Counted from the first letter of the stretch, positions 8,359 through 17,340 are shown. The stretch: 64,000 nt of DNA from Sarcina sp034439435 (GCF_034439435.1 NZ_JAPCKJ010000006.1:156778-220777); one strand, 5' to 3'. A program made the numbers and translations. Notes: generated from the letters alone by a model not told the origin.

Positions 8359-8412
8359 TTAAAAGGTAATATAACAAGGGTAAACTTATAAAATTTTTCA
8401 ATTAATGGTGTA

Positions 8413-8440
8413 GGACTTTTCTGAGAAATCAGAAAAGTCC
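8413..8440 (+). other. Perfect 12-bp intercistronic hairpin between etfA and hbd
   Basis: GGACTTTTCTGA (8413-8424) and TCAGAAAAGTCC (8429-8440) are exact complements closed by a GAAA tetraloop. No T tract follows, so it is not a standard terminator. A stability or processing element is more likely. Confidence 0.75.
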
Positions 8441-8471
8441 AATTAAAGAGAGTATTTAGGAGGAACTTAAT

Positions 8472-9320
8472 ATGGAAAAGATTTTTGTAATTGGTGCAGG
8501 TACAATGGGTGCTGGAATAGTTCAAGCATTCGCACAAAAAGGATATGAAGTTATCGTTAGAGATATCAAAGACGAGTTTGTTGATAGAGGAATAGCTGGA
8601 ATCAATAAAGGTCTTACTAAATTAGTTTCTAAAGGAAAAATAACTGAAGAAGATAAAGAAGCGGTATTATCAAAAATCACTGGAACTACTGATTTAGGAA
8701 TGGCTGCTGATTGTGACTTAGTTATAGAAGCTGCAGTAGAAAACATGGAAATCAAAAAGCAAATATTTGCTGAGTTAGATAAGATATGTAAAGAAGAAAC
8801 TATATTAGCTTCAAATACATCTTCATTATCAATAACAGAAGTAGCTTCAGCTACAAACAGACCTGATAGAGTTATAGGAATGCATTTCTTTAATCCTGCA
8901 ACAATAATGAAACTTGTTGAAGTAATAAGAGGTATGGCTACTTCACAAGAAACTTTTGACAAAGTAAAAGCTATGTCAGAAGCTATAGGAAAGACTCCAG
9001 TAGAAGTTGCTGAAGCACCAGGATTTGTAGTTAATAGAATACTTATTCCTATGATAAATGAAGCTGTTGAAATATATTCAGAAGGAATAGCTTCAGTTGA
9101 AGATATAGATACTTCAATGAAATTAGGAGCTAATCATCCAATGGGACCTTTAGCCTTAGGTGATTTAATAGGATTAGATGTTTGCTTAGCTATCATGGAC
9201 GTATTATTCAAAGAAACTGGAGATAGTAAATATAGAGCTAGCAGTCTTTTAAGAAAATATGTTAGAGCTGGATGGTTAGGTAGAAAAACTGGTAGAGGAT
9301 TCTACAACTACAATGTATAG
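8472..9320 (+). CDS. hbd: 3-hydroxybutyryl-CoA dehydrogenase
   Basis: A 282-residue 3-hydroxyacyl-CoA dehydrogenase that reduces acetoacetyl-CoA to 3-hydroxybutyryl-CoA with NAD(P)H. The Rossmann motif GAGTMGAGIVQAFA is at residues 7-20. The catalytic region contains SNTSSLSITEVA and the His-Glu pair around GMHFFNPATIMKLVEVI. The C-terminal domain has PGFVVNRILIPMINEA and the end motif GRKTGRGFYNY. The ribosome site AGGAGGA fits the ATG. It ends the operon and is followed by a terminator at 9443. Its product feeds Crt, so gene order is not reaction order. Confidence 0.96.
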   Translation: MEKIFVIGAGTMGAGIVQAFAQKGYEVIVRDIKDEFVDRGIAGINKGLTKLVSKGKITEEDKEAVLSKITGTTDLGMAADCDLVIEAAVENMEIKKQIFAELDKICKEETILASNTSSLSITEVASATNRPDRVIGMHFFNPATIMKLVEVIRGMATSQETFDKVKAMSEAIGKTPVEVAEAPGFVVNRILIPMINEAVEIYSEGIASVEDIDTSMKLGANHPMGPLALGDLIGLDVCLAIMDVLFKETGDSKYRASSLLRKYVRAGWLGRKTGRGFYNYNV

Positions 9321-9442
9321 AATTGAAATTTAAAAAAGTTTATAAAAATTAAATAATTTATATTATAAATATTTATTATAATAATTGCATAAATAGTTTT
9401 ATAGTGTGATATTTATATGATTAAAATTTAGTTGAGTTATGC

Positions 9443-9474
9443 AAAAGAGGTTGATATTTTATCAACCTCTTTTT
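9443..9474 (+). terminator. Terminator after hbd
   Basis: AAAAGAGGTTGATA pairs with TATCAACCTCTTTT around TTT, with a T-rich tail. It closes the crt-hbd operon. Confidence 0.85.
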
Positions 9475-9569
9475 AGTTATTTTTTAGTTGATTTAATTTA
9501 AAAAATTCATTATAATTAGAGGAATGAAAATAAATATTAATTAATAACGTATATCATTAAGGGGGAAAT

Positions 9570-11270
9570 ATGTTAAAAAAATTTATACAATATTATAAAC
9601 CATATAAAAAATTATTTATTTTAGATTTATTAGCAGCCTTTTTAGTTGCTGCTTGTGATTTAGTTTATCCTATGATTACAAGAAATATAATCAACAACGT
9701 TATTCCAAATAAACAAATAAGGTTGTTGTTTGTTTTTGCTACGGTGCTTACTTTGATATTCTTAGTTAAAGCAGGTTTAAACTACTTTATGCAATATTGG
9801 GGGCATGTAGTTGGTGTAAGAATGCAAGCAGATATGAGAAGAGATTTGTTTGAAAAATTACAAGACATGCCTAATAAATATTTTGATAATAATAAAACAG
9901 GGGTTCTTATGTCTAGAATAGTAAATGATCTTTTAGACATATCAGAATTGGCACACCATGGTCCAGAAGATTTATTTATATCAATAGTTATGTTATTTGG
10001 ATCATTTATAATTTTATGTACAATAAATATACCTTTAACAATTATTACTTTTGCTCTTTTACCATTTTTAATTTTCTATACTATTAGAAAGAAAAATAAA
10101 ATGAGGGAAGCATTTAAAGATACTAGAGTTAAAACTGGAGAAGTAAATGCTACTATAGAAAATAGTATTTCAGGTGTAAAAGTTACTAAATCATTTGGTA
10201 ATAAGACTTATGAGATGGATAAGTTTGATAAGAGTAATAATATATTTAAAAAGGCAAGAGAACATGCATATAAAGCCATGGCTGAGTATTTTTCAGGAAT
10301 GTTTTTCCTTATAGATATGCTTGAACTTATAGTATTAATAGCAGCTGGATATTTCACTTATTTAGGAAAAATAAATCTTGGGGATTTTGCAGCATATTTA
10401 CTATATATAAAGATGTTTTTACAACCTATTAGAAAACTTATAAATTTCAATGAAATGTTCCAAAATGGGATGTCTGGTTTTGAAAGATATGAAGAAATTA
10501 TGGGCGAAGAAAATGAAAAAGAAATTCCTAACGCAAAGGAACTTAAAGATGTAAAAGGGAAAATTTCAATAAAAGATGTTACTTTTAGATATGATAATAA
10601 GGAAAGTATACTAGAAAACTTTAATTTAGACATTAAAGCTGGTAAAATGGTTGCTTTAGTTGGTCCTTCAGGTGGAGGAAAAACAACAGTATGTAATCTT
10701 ATTCCTAGATTTTATGACTATGAAAGTGGAAAGATATTTATAGATGATGTAGATATAAGCACTGTTACTTTAAAATCTTTAAGAGAAAACATAGGAATAG
10801 TTCAACAAGATGTATTCTTATTTACTGGAACTATAAAAGAAAATATAATGTATGGAAATCCTAAAGCAACTGAGGAAGAAGTTATAGAAGCAGCTAAAAA
10901 TGCTTGTCTACATGACTTCATAATGGGATTAGAAGATGGATATGATACATTTATAGGAGAAAGAGGAGTTAAGCTTTCTGGTGGTCAAAAGCAAAGAATA
11001 GCAATAGCTAGAGTATTTTTAAAGAATCCTGCAATATTAATCTTAGATGAGGCTACTTCAGCTTTAGATAATGTTACTGAATATGAAATACAAAAAGCCT
11101 TAGAAGAATTAAGTAAGGATAGAACAACTCTTGTAGTTGCGCATAGACTTTCAACTGTTAAAAATTCTGATGAAATAATTGTGTTAACAGACAAGGGGAT
11201 AGAAGAGAGAGGAAATCATGAAGAACTTATAAAACTTGGAGGAGTTTATAGTCACCTTCATAACCTATAG
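9570..11270 (+). CDS. ABC exporter, fused membrane and ATPase domains
   Basis: A 566-residue half-transporter of the MsbA/LmrA/BmrA type. Six membrane segments occupy about residues 10-300. The ATPase domain has Walker A GPSGGGKTT (about 364-372), Q-loop region IVQQDVFLF, signature LSGGQKQR, Walker B ILILDEATSALD and the switch His in AHRLS. Such proteins work as dimers that export lipids, peptides or drugs. Nothing nearby indicates the substrate, and the gene stands alone between two terminators, so a homodimer is likely. The ribosome site AGGGGGA precedes the ATG. Confidence 0.9.
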   Translation: MLKKFIQYYKPYKKLFILDLLAAFLVAACDLVYPMITRNIINNVIPNKQIRLLFVFATVLTLIFLVKAGLNYFMQYWGHVVGVRMQADMRRDLFEKLQDMPNKYFDNNKTGVLMSRIVNDLLDISELAHHGPEDLFISIVMLFGSFIILCTINIPLTIITFALLPFLIFYTIRKKNKMREAFKDTRVKTGEVNATIENSISGVKVTKSFGNKTYEMDKFDKSNNIFKKAREHAYKAMAEYFSGMFFLIDMLELIVLIAAGYFTYLGKINLGDFAAYLLYIKMFLQPIRKLINFNEMFQNGMSGFERYEEIMGEENEKEIPNAKELKDVKGKISIKDVTFRYDNKESILENFNLDIKAGKMVALVGPSGGGKTTVCNLIPRFYDYESGKIFIDDVDISTVTLKSLRENIGIVQQDVFLFTGTIKENIMYGNPKATEEEVIEAAKNACLHDFIMGLEDGYDTFIGERGVKLSGGQKQRIAIARVFLKNPAILILDEATSALDNVTEYEIQKALEELSKDRTTLVVAHRLSTVKNSDEIIVLTDKGIEERGNHEELIKLGGVYSHLHNL

Positions 11271-11284
11271 AATATTTGTTTTAG

Positions 11285-11340
11285 AATTGGTTGTATCAAA
11301 ACTTTATTTAAAGTTACTTTTGATACAACCAATTTATATT
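11285..11340 (+). terminator. Terminator after the ABC exporter
   Basis: AATTGGTTGTATCAAAA (11285-11301) pairs with TTTTGATACAACCAATT (11318-11334), with a 16-nt loop and a short T-rich tail. Confidence 0.7.
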
Positions 11341-11481
11341 TTAGAAGTATTTTAAAATATAAATTAAAAAAATATATTTGAAGAATTAAATACTAATAAA
11401 AAGTCATATTTTACATAATATTTGAATATAAATATAATAGGGCAATTGTATCTATATTTAATATTTAGTAAGGGTGAGTTT

Positions 11482-11982
11482 ATGAGTAATAAAAAGATAG
11501 GTAATACAATATATTATATAGTTGTAGGTATGTTAGTTCTTATATTAATAAACAACTTTATGAGCAAGTCAGATGCAATATTTAAGGCTGTTGGGTTTAG
11601 AACATATTCAATATTAAGTGGAAGCATGGAACCTGAGATTAGAACCGGAGATTTAGTTATTGTTAAAAGTGCTGAAATTAATGAAGTTGATTCTGGAGAT
11701 GTAATAACTTTTAAATATGAAGGAAATATTGTTACTCATAGAATTGTAGAAGAAAATGAAGAGGGGTTAATAACAAAAGGTGATAATAACAATGCAGAGG
11801 ATACTGAGATGGTTAGAGAGGAAGATTTAATAGGAAAAGTCTTATTTCATATACCATTCCTAGGATATGTTACAGTATTTTTATCAAAGCCTATAGTTAT
11901 ATCTGGACTTATGGTATTAATTGCAATAAGTATTCTTTGGGATACTTTTAAAGGAGATAAGAAAAAAGTATTGAAGGCTTAG
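11482..11982 (+). CDS. SipW-like type I signal peptidase (S26B)
   Basis: A 166-residue membrane signal peptidase of the ER/archaeal-type S26B branch. The nucleophile is Ser48 in LSGSMEP, and the general-base position is His86 (VTHRIV) instead of the Lys of ordinary bacterial LepB. A conserved acidic motif KGDNN (99-103) follows. Membrane segments lie at about 9-27 and near the C terminus (about 133-153). The ATG at 11482 has AAGGGTGAG upstream; the frame opening at 11422 does not. SipW-type enzymes process camelysin/TasA-like matrix proteins. No substrate gene is adjacent, but two such proteins are encoded at 51545 and 52110 in this window, which makes them possible substrates. Confidence 0.85.
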   Translation: MSNKKIGNTIYYIVVGMLVLILINNFMSKSDAIFKAVGFRTYSILSGSMEPEIRTGDLVIVKSAEINEVDSGDVITFKYEGNIVTHRIVEENEEGLITKGDNNNAEDTEMVREEDLIGKVLFHIPFLGYVTVFLSKPIVISGLMVLIAISILWDTFKGDKKKVLKA

Positions 11983-11987
11983 TTTAT

Positions 11988-12029
11988 AACATGGAGGGTG
12001 ATTCGAAAGAACACCTATCCATGTTTTTA
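11988..12029 (+). terminator. Terminator after the signal peptidase gene
   Basis: AACATGGA pairs with TCCATGTT and the inner GGGTG with CACC, followed by TTTTATTTTG. It starts six bases after the stop codon. Confidence 0.85.
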
Positions 12030-12246
12030 TTTTGTTTTATATAAAAAGACTATTTATTAATAACCTTTATTAGTATAATATTATTCATATAAGGTTTTAT
12101 GAATAGAATTAGATAATACTTTTAGATTTAAATTCTAACTGGTTTATCTTATAGATATATAATTTTGAAAGAGAAATTTTTTTATTTATAATAACTATAA
12201 GATAAATATTGATATAATTAATAAAACTTTATTTTGGAGGGATAAT

Positions 12247-12651
12247 ATGTTAGTTGAAAAAGCAAGAGAAAAGTGGGATAAAAAACATGATTTGAATTGC
12301 GCAGAGTGCATAATGTATGCTGCAAATGAAGAATATAATTTAAATTTATCAAAGGAAACTTTAAAAGTAATGTCATCTTTTGGTGGTGGATTAGCAATAG
12401 GAAATGTATGTGGGGCAGCAACAGGTGCAGCTGGTATTCTTGGTGTTATGTTCACAGAGGATAGAGGACATCAAAGTCCTCAAACAAGAGCTTTCACAAA
12501 AGAGTTTATGGAAAAATTTTATGATAGATTAGGCGAATATAATTGTACTGAGTTAAAAGCTAAATATAAAAAAGACGATGATAGAAGATGCATAGTTATG
12601 ATAGAGACTGCATCTGAAGTTTTAGATGAAATCGTAAGAAGAGAAAGATAG
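12247..12651 (+). CDS. C_GCAxxG_C_C family Cys-rich putative redox protein
   Basis: A 134-residue soluble protein with the pattern of the C_GCAxxG_C_C family. It has NCAEC near residues 18-22, a glycine-rich VCGAATGAAG (about 57-66), and single cysteines in YNCTEL (about 100) and RRCIVM (about 117). The family is thought to be redox-active or metal-binding, but its reaction is not established. It has a GGAGGG ribosome site and is followed after 17 bp by the DNA glycosylase gene, so the two are probably co-transcribed. A functional link to oxidative damage would be inference only. Confidence 0.85.
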   Translation: MLVEKAREKWDKKHDLNCAECIMYAANEEYNLNLSKETLKVMSSFGGGLAIGNVCGAATGAAGILGVMFTEDRGHQSPQTRAFTKEFMEKFYDRLGEYNCTELKAKYKKDDDRRCIVMIETASEVLDEIVRRER

Positions 12652-12668
12652 AAAGATAGGTGAAATAA

Positions 12669-13607
12669 ATGGATTTTAAAAGTGTAGAGTATAGAGAGGA
12701 TAAAGTAATATTAAAGGATACAAAAAACTTTAATATAAAACAAGTTTTTGAATGTGGGCAGTGCTTTAGATGGGAAAGAACAGAAAGTGGTTCATACATA
12801 GGAGTTGCCTTTGGAAGAGTTATAGAAGTTGCTCAAGAAGGTGATGATGTAATAATATATAACACTAATAAAGAGGATTTTGAAAATATTTGGGTAGATT
12901 ATTTCGATTTAGAAAGAGATTATTCAAAGGTTAAAGAAGCTTTATCTTGGGATGATACCTTAAAAAGTGCTGTTGAGTTTGGATATGGAATAAGAATATT
13001 AAATCAAGATCCTTTTGAATTAGTTATTTCATTTATAATATCAGCAAGAAATAGCATACCTGTAATATCAAAAACAATAAAGAAAATAAGTGAAAGATGG
13101 GGAGAAGCAATAGAATATAAAGGAAATACCTATTATGCTTTCCCAACACCAGAGAGCTTAGCTAAGGCTTCAATAGATCAAATAAGAGAAACTGGTGCAT
13201 CATTTAGAAGCAAATACATATATGATACAACTCAAAAGATATATAAATGTGAATTAGCAAAAAGAGGAATACTAGAAGCACCAGAAGAAGATATAGTTGA
13301 AATATTAGAAAAATATGATTTAGAAAAGATAACTAATATGGATGTTGATGGATGCCATAAAGGCCTTCAAGAATTCATGGGAGTAGGAGCAAAGGTAGCA
13401 GATTGTATAATGCTATTCTCTATGAAGAAAAGTTCAGCTTTCCCAGTTGATGTTTGGGTTAAAAGAGCTATGATGCATTTTTATGGTGCCGATGATGCTT
13501 CATTAAATAAGATAAGAATTTTTGCAAGAGAAAGATTTGGAGAATATTCAGGATTTGCTCAACAATATTTATTCTATTATGCAAGAGAAAATGGAATAAA
13601 AATATAG
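12669..13607 (+). CDS. ogg: 8-oxoguanine DNA glycosylase (Ogg1/AlkA-like, HhH-GPD)
   Basis: A 312-residue base-excision repair enzyme. The N-terminal domain has the Ogg1-type segment QVFECGQCFRW (about 25-35). The HhH-GPD region contains GVGAKVADCIMLFSM with the catalytic Lys in the hairpin, followed by the catalytic Asp in FPVDVWVKRAM. Ogg1-type enzymes excise 8-oxoguanine opposite C and nick by beta-elimination. The Lys/Asp pair suggests bifunctional glycosylase/lyase activity. It shares an operon with the Cys-rich protein upstream. Size and motifs are complete. Confidence 0.88.
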   Translation: MDFKSVEYREDKVILKDTKNFNIKQVFECGQCFRWERTESGSYIGVAFGRVIEVAQEGDDVIIYNTNKEDFENIWVDYFDLERDYSKVKEALSWDDTLKSAVEFGYGIRILNQDPFELVISFIISARNSIPVISKTIKKISERWGEAIEYKGNTYYAFPTPESLAKASIDQIRETGASFRSKYIYDTTQKIYKCELAKRGILEAPEEDIVEILEKYDLEKITNMDVDGCHKGLQEFMGVGAKVADCIMLFSMKKSSAFPVDVWVKRAMMHFYGADDASLNKIRIFARERFGEYSGFAQQYLFYYARENGIKI

Positions 13608-13627
13608 TTTTTAGATCAAGTAAAAAA

Positions 13628-13685
13628 AGAGTAGATTAAGAGCTTTATAAACTTGGGTTTAAGGAGCTAATAATCTACTTTTTTG
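13628..13685. terminator. Bidirectional terminator between ogg and the HNH gene
   Basis: AGTAGATTA (13630-13638) pairs with TAATCTACT (13671-13679), with partial pairing inside. A T run follows on the right and an A run precedes on the left, so it can serve both convergent genes. Confidence 0.75.
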
Positions 13686-13991
13686 TTAATAACGACCTTT
13701 TTTACGAATGGCTTTTGATTGTTTTATAGTAAAGTTAGCATCACCAGGGTGTTTCTTGATGAATTTTAAGTAACGTTTTATCTTCTCTTCATCTCTAAGC
13801 CTTGGTATAGAGTAAAGTCTAGAAGCTAATTCATAATTACTATATAAAGCATGTACTTGTTTGTGACAAGGCACGCAAAGCCAAGCTGTTTCTTGAAATC
13901 TTCCTCCTTTTTGACGAGGAATTAGATGATGTTCTGTGATTGTAGGAACTTCCCTTTCACAAAGATCACATATATGAGTTTCTTTATTCAT
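13686..13991 (-). CDS. Small HNH endonuclease-like protein
   Basis: A 101-residue protein with a compact HNH/zinc module: CDLCEREVP, then EHHLIPRQKGG with the His pair, then LCVPCHKQVHA, in the first half. Two CxxC pairs would hold a structural zinc and the HH...H residues form the catalytic beta-beta-alpha metal fold. The C-terminal half is basic. I choose the ATG at 13991 because AAGGTG lies 8 nt upstream; the GTG at 14000 and ATG at 13997 overlap or crowd that site. No methyltransferase, intron or phage gene is near, so it is a stand-alone HNH protein of unknown role. Confidence 0.85.
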   Translation of the reverse strand: MNKETHICDLCEREVPTITEHHLIPRQKGGRFQETAWLCVPCHKQVHALYSNYELASRLYSIPRLRDEEKIKRYLKFIKKHPGDANFTIKQSKAIRKKGRY

Positions 13992-14119
13992 ATTCATCAC
14001 ACCTTAAATAATAGAATACTTATAAATATTATAATATATGTATTTAAATTTTAAAAAGCCGTTACTTTAATAGTTTGAAAATTTAAGAAGAATTATTCTA
14101 TAATTTAAGGAAATATAAT

Positions 14120-14776
14120 TTATTTTGAAGAAGAAAAAATAGGTTTATTTAGGTTATAAAAGATTTTGGATATTATAGAAAACATGATTACTAAAGATAT
14201 TACCAATACTGCTAAGAATAAAAAATAGGATTCAGGTAAAACATTTATTATTTGGTCTTTTTGAGGATCAAATATCCAATAATCATTATTGAAAAATATT
14301 TTATGAAATAAAGTAAATAGTTTTGAAAAGTCAAAATAAAATCCTAAGAGTATAAAAAAGCAAATAATTAAAACTTCATAGAAGAATAGATTAAATGACT
14401 TCAATAAGACTTTAACTTTAGATTTTTTTATCAATATAAATAAAATTATTCCTAATATTAGACAAATAAATCCAGCTAGATAAACAGAAGTAAAAATATT
14501 TTTGACTTCTAAAAAGTGATATTCTCCAGTAGGACTCATTTTAAAATTTTCAAATTTAAGAGTAGTTTCATATGGCGAATTCAGGTAATTGATTATATTA
14601 TTATAATCATTCATAATTTGATTTTTACTAAGGTTGCTTATTGCTGGTAGACTTTTAAAATCTAGAAAAAATGAATATAGTAATGGAGAATTATTAAGTG
14701 TTATTATAACGGAAAATATTATTGAACTAATTAATAAATATAAAGAAAGTAATATATTCTTTAAGACTCTAATCAT
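14120..14776 (-). CDS. DUF1461 / TIGR01906-type integral membrane protein
   Basis: A 218-residue protein with membrane segments at about 7-29, 91-113, 124-147 and 186-208. An extracellular loop carries NQIMNDYNNIINYL, and a conserved-looking stretch FHKIFFNNDYWIFDPQKD precedes NVLPESYF. These are the hallmarks I know from DUF1461 (TIGR01906) proteins, whose function is not known to me. AAGGAG lies 6 nt upstream of the ATG on the minus strand. No partner gene is adjacent. The downstream end shows no clear terminator. Confidence 0.75.
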   Translation of the reverse strand: MIRVLKNILLSLYLLISSIIFSVIITLNNSPLLYSFFLDFKSLPAISNLSKNQIMNDYNNIINYLNSPYETTLKFENFKMSPTGEYHFLEVKNIFTSVYLAGFICLILGIILFILIKKSKVKVLLKSFNLFFYEVLIICFFILLGFYFDFSKLFTLFHKIFFNNDYWIFDPQKDQIINVLPESYFLFLAVLVISLVIMFSIISKIFYNLNKPIFSSSK

Positions 14777-15049
14777 TATTTACTCCTTAAAATAAATGTT
14801 TTTAATAATTCTAGACTTTTTTATAAAATATTAATCAAAGAATACATATTTTAAGAATACATTTAGTATTAATTTATAGTGTATGGTGTATTAATAAAGA
14901 GGAACTTGTCTAGAATTAAGAAGTAAAAGGTATAATTAAATTTTAAAAGATACTTAAAGGAAAATAGAGTATATTACAGAAAATAAAAGATAATTTAAAT
15001 TAAAGAGAAAAAATAATAATAACATATTGTAAATTAATAAATTTAGTTA
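14777..15049. other. Intergenic, no feature recognised
   Basis: An A/T-rich stretch between the divergent DUF1461 gene and the groESL promoter. I see no open frame with a ribosome site, no strong hairpin and no clear repeat. It must hold the promoter of the minus-strand gene, which I could not define with confidence. Confidence 0.5.
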
Positions 15050-15078
15050 TTGAATTTACAACTGGTAAATTATATTAT
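15050..15078 (+). promoter_or_regulatory. groESL promoter
   Basis: TTGAAT (15050-15055) and TATTAT (15073-15078) are spaced 17 bp apart, placing the start near 15085 and just upstream of the CIRCE element. Confidence 0.75.
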
Positions 15079-15089
15079 ATTAATAAGAA

Positions 15090-15116
15090 TTAGCACTCTT
15101 TATTGAAGAGTGCTAA
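15090..15116 (+). promoter_or_regulatory. CIRCE element (HrcA operator)
   Basis: TTAGCACTC (15090-15098), a 9-bp spacer and GAGTGCTAA (15108-15116) match the CIRCE consensus exactly. HrcA binding here represses groESL until heat or protein damage occupies the chaperonin. The hrcA gene is not in the window. Confidence 0.98.
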
Positions 15117-15157
15117 AAATTGAGTAATTAATTAGCATTTTTAAGGAGGGTTTTTGA

Positions 15158-15442
15158 ATGAATATTAAACCACTTGGAGACAGAGTTGTCATTAAAAGAT
15201 TAGAAGCAGAAGAAACTACTAAAAGCGGTATAATAGTTACTGGAACTGCTAAGGAAAGACCACAGGAAGCAGAAGTTATAGCAGTAGGACCAGGAGCAAT
15301 AGTAGATGGAAAAAGAACTGAAATGGAAGTTAAGGTTGGAGATAAGGTTTTATACTCTAAATACGCAGGAACAGAAGTTAAGTTTGAAGGTGAAGAATAT
15401 ACTATCTTAAGACAAGATGATATACTTGCAATAGTTGAATAG
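15158..15442 (+). CDS. groES: Co-chaperonin GroES
   Basis: A 94-residue GroES beginning with NIKPLGDRVVIKR. The mobile loop lies around ETTKSGIIVTGTAKE (18-32) and the end motif is EYTILRQDDILAIVE. It forms the heptameric lid of the GroEL folding chamber in the cytoplasm. AAGGAGGG precedes the ATG, and CIRCE lies in the leader. groEL follows after 56 bp. Normal length. Confidence 0.98.
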   Translation: MNIKPLGDRVVIKRLEAEETTKSGIIVTGTAKERPQEAEVIAVGPGAIVDGKRTEMEVKVGDKVLYSKYAGTEVKFEGEEYTILRQDDILAIVE

Positions 15443-15498
15443 TTTGAAAACATATAAATGCTTTAGATATTCATAATAAATTTGGGAGGTAGATTAAT

Positions 15499-17118
15499 AT
15501 GGCTAAAACATTATTATTTGGTGAAGAAGCAAGAAGGTCTATGCAAGCAGGTGTAGATAAATTAGCTAACACTGTTAAGGTTACATTAGGACCAAAAGGA
15601 AGAAATGTTATTTTAGATAAAAAATTTGGATCACCACTTATAACAAATGATGGAGTTACTATAGCAAGAGAAATTGAACTTGAGGATGCTTACGAAAATA
15701 TGGGAGCTCAACTTGTTAAAGAGGTAGCTACTAAGACTAATGATGTGGCAGGAGACGGAACAACTACAGCTACACTATTAGCTCAAGCTATCATAAGAGA
15801 AGGATTAAAAAATGTAACAGCAGGAGCAAATCCTATATTAATAAGAAATGGAATTAGGCTTGCTGTTGAGAAGGCTGTTGAAGAAATAAAGAAAATTTCT
15901 AAACCTGTTAATGGAAAAGAAGATATTGCTAGAGTTGCTGCTATATCAGCCGCTGATGAAAAAATAGGTGAATTAATAGCAGATGCTATGGAGAAGGTCG
16001 GTAACGAAGGAGTTATCACTGTAGAAGAATCTAAGTCAATGGGAACTGAGTTAGATGTAGTAGAAGGTATGCAATTTGATAGAGGCTATGTATCAGCATA
16101 TATGGTAACAGATACAGAAAAAATGGAAGCTGCTTTAGATAATCCATTAGTATTAATAACTGATAAGAAAGTAAGCAATATTCAAGATTTATTACCAATA
16201 CTTGAGCAAATAGTTCAAGCAGGTAGAAAGCTTTTAATAATAGCTGATGATATAGAAGGCGAAGCTATGACAACATTAGTTGTTAATAAATTAAGAGGAA
16301 CATTCACTTGTGTTGCTGTTAAGGCACCAGGATTTGGAGATAGAAGAAAAGAGATGTTACAAGATATAGCTATCTTAACAGGTGGAGTTGTTGTATCTGA
16401 TGAATTAGGAAGAGATTTAAAAGAAGTTACATTAGATATGCTTGGAGAAGCTGAAAGTGTTAAGGTAACTAAAGATAATACAACAATAGTTAATGGAAGA
16501 GGAAATTCAGAAGAAATTAAAAATAGAATTAATCAAATAAAAATTCAATTGGAAGAGACTACTTCTGAGTTTGATAAAGAAAAATTACAAGAAAGACTTG
16601 CTAAACTAGCTGGTGGAGTTGCGGTGGTTAAAGTTGGTGCCGCTACAGAAACTGAGCTTAAGGAAAGTAAGCTAAGAATAGAAGATGCTTTAGCGGCTAC
16701 AAAGGCAGCCGTTGAAGAAGGTATCGTTCCAGGTGGTGGAACTGCTTATGTAAATGTAATAAACGAAGTTGCTAAATTAACTTCAGATGTTCAAGATGAA
16801 CAGGTTGGTATAAATATAATTGTAAGAGCCTTAGAAGAACCAATGAGACAAATAGCTCACAATGGAGGTTTAGAAGGTTCAGTTATAATAGAAAAGGTTA
16901 AGAATAGTGAAGCTGGTATAGGATTTGATGCTTTAAGAGGAGAATATAAAAATATGCTTAAAGCAGGTATTGTTGACCCAACTAAGGTTACAAGATCAGC
17001 TCTTCAAAATGCATCATCAGTAGCATCAACATTCTTAACAACAGAAGCTGCTGTAGCAGATATTCCAGAAAAAGAAATGCCTCAAGGTGCAGGTATGGGA
17101 ATGGACGGAATGTATTAA
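15499..17118 (+). CDS. groEL: Chaperonin GroEL
   Basis: A 539-residue 60-kDa chaperonin. It has the N-terminal motif KTLLFGEEARRSM, the ATP-binding signatures LGPKGRNVILD and GDGTTTATLLAQAI, the apical domain, and the equatorial return with PGGGTAYVNV. The C terminus is a short GMGMDGMY tail, not a long GGM repeat. It assembles as a double heptamer that folds cytoplasmic proteins with GroES. GGGAGG precedes the ATG. It is transcribed with groES from the CIRCE-controlled promoter and closed by the terminator at 17121. Confidence 0.98.
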   Translation: MAKTLLFGEEARRSMQAGVDKLANTVKVTLGPKGRNVILDKKFGSPLITNDGVTIAREIELEDAYENMGAQLVKEVATKTNDVAGDGTTTATLLAQAIIREGLKNVTAGANPILIRNGIRLAVEKAVEEIKKISKPVNGKEDIARVAAISAADEKIGELIADAMEKVGNEGVITVEESKSMGTELDVVEGMQFDRGYVSAYMVTDTEKMEAALDNPLVLITDKKVSNIQDLLPILEQIVQAGRKLLIIADDIEGEAMTTLVVNKLRGTFTCVAVKAPGFGDRRKEMLQDIAILTGGVVVSDELGRDLKEVTLDMLGEAESVKVTKDNTTIVNGRGNSEEIKNRINQIKIQLEETTSEFDKEKLQERLAKLAGGVAVVKVGAATETELKESKLRIEDALAATKAAVEEGIVPGGGTAYVNVINEVAKLTSDVQDEQVGINIIVRALEEPMRQIAHNGGLEGSVIIEKVKNSEAGIGFDALRGEYKNMLKAGIVDPTKVTRSALQNASSVASTFLTTEAAVADIPEKEMPQGAGMGMDGMY

Positions 17119-17120
17119 TG

Positions 17121-17156
17121 AAAAAAGGGATGGCATTTGTTTGTCATCTCTTTTTT
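17121..17156 (+). terminator. groESL terminator
   Basis: AAAAAAGGGATGGCA pairs with TGTCATCTCTTTTTT, with one G-T pair and one further wobble, and ends in a T tract. Confidence 0.88.
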
Positions 17157-17205
17157 ATTGTATTATTTTGAAAATAATTACATAATATACTTTTAAAGGT
17201 TTAAA

Positions 17206-17212
17206 TGTCGAA
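17206..17212 (+). promoter_or_regulatory. Possible Spo0A box upstream of the pilus leader
   Basis: TGTCGAA matches the core of the Spo0A-binding box. It lies about 130 bp upstream of the predicted promoter at 17341. A single 7-mer match can arise by chance, so this is a weak call. The remainder of 17157-17340 is A/T-rich without other recognisable signals. Confidence 0.25.
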
Positions 17213-17340
17213 AAATCAATTGAAAATAGCATGTAAATAATTAATTTATAAACTAATTGTTATTAAAAGTATTAATTTTAAATTTTTAATTGGTGAAAAA
17301 AATATATATTAAAAAAAACAAAAAATATTGTATTATTTTG

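Noticed and set aside
12218..12455. Overlapping minus-strand frames over the Cys-rich redox gene
   Set aside because: Shadow frames without ribosome sites; the plus-strand gene has all the family cysteines.
13686..13991. HNH gene as part of a group I/II intron or a restriction system
   Set aside because: No intron structure, reverse transcriptase or methyltransferase is nearby, and the flanking genes are intact.
15090..15116. CIRCE considered as part of a terminator
   Set aside because: The 9-9-9 arrangement matches the HrcA operator exactly, it lies just after a promoter, and no T tract follows.
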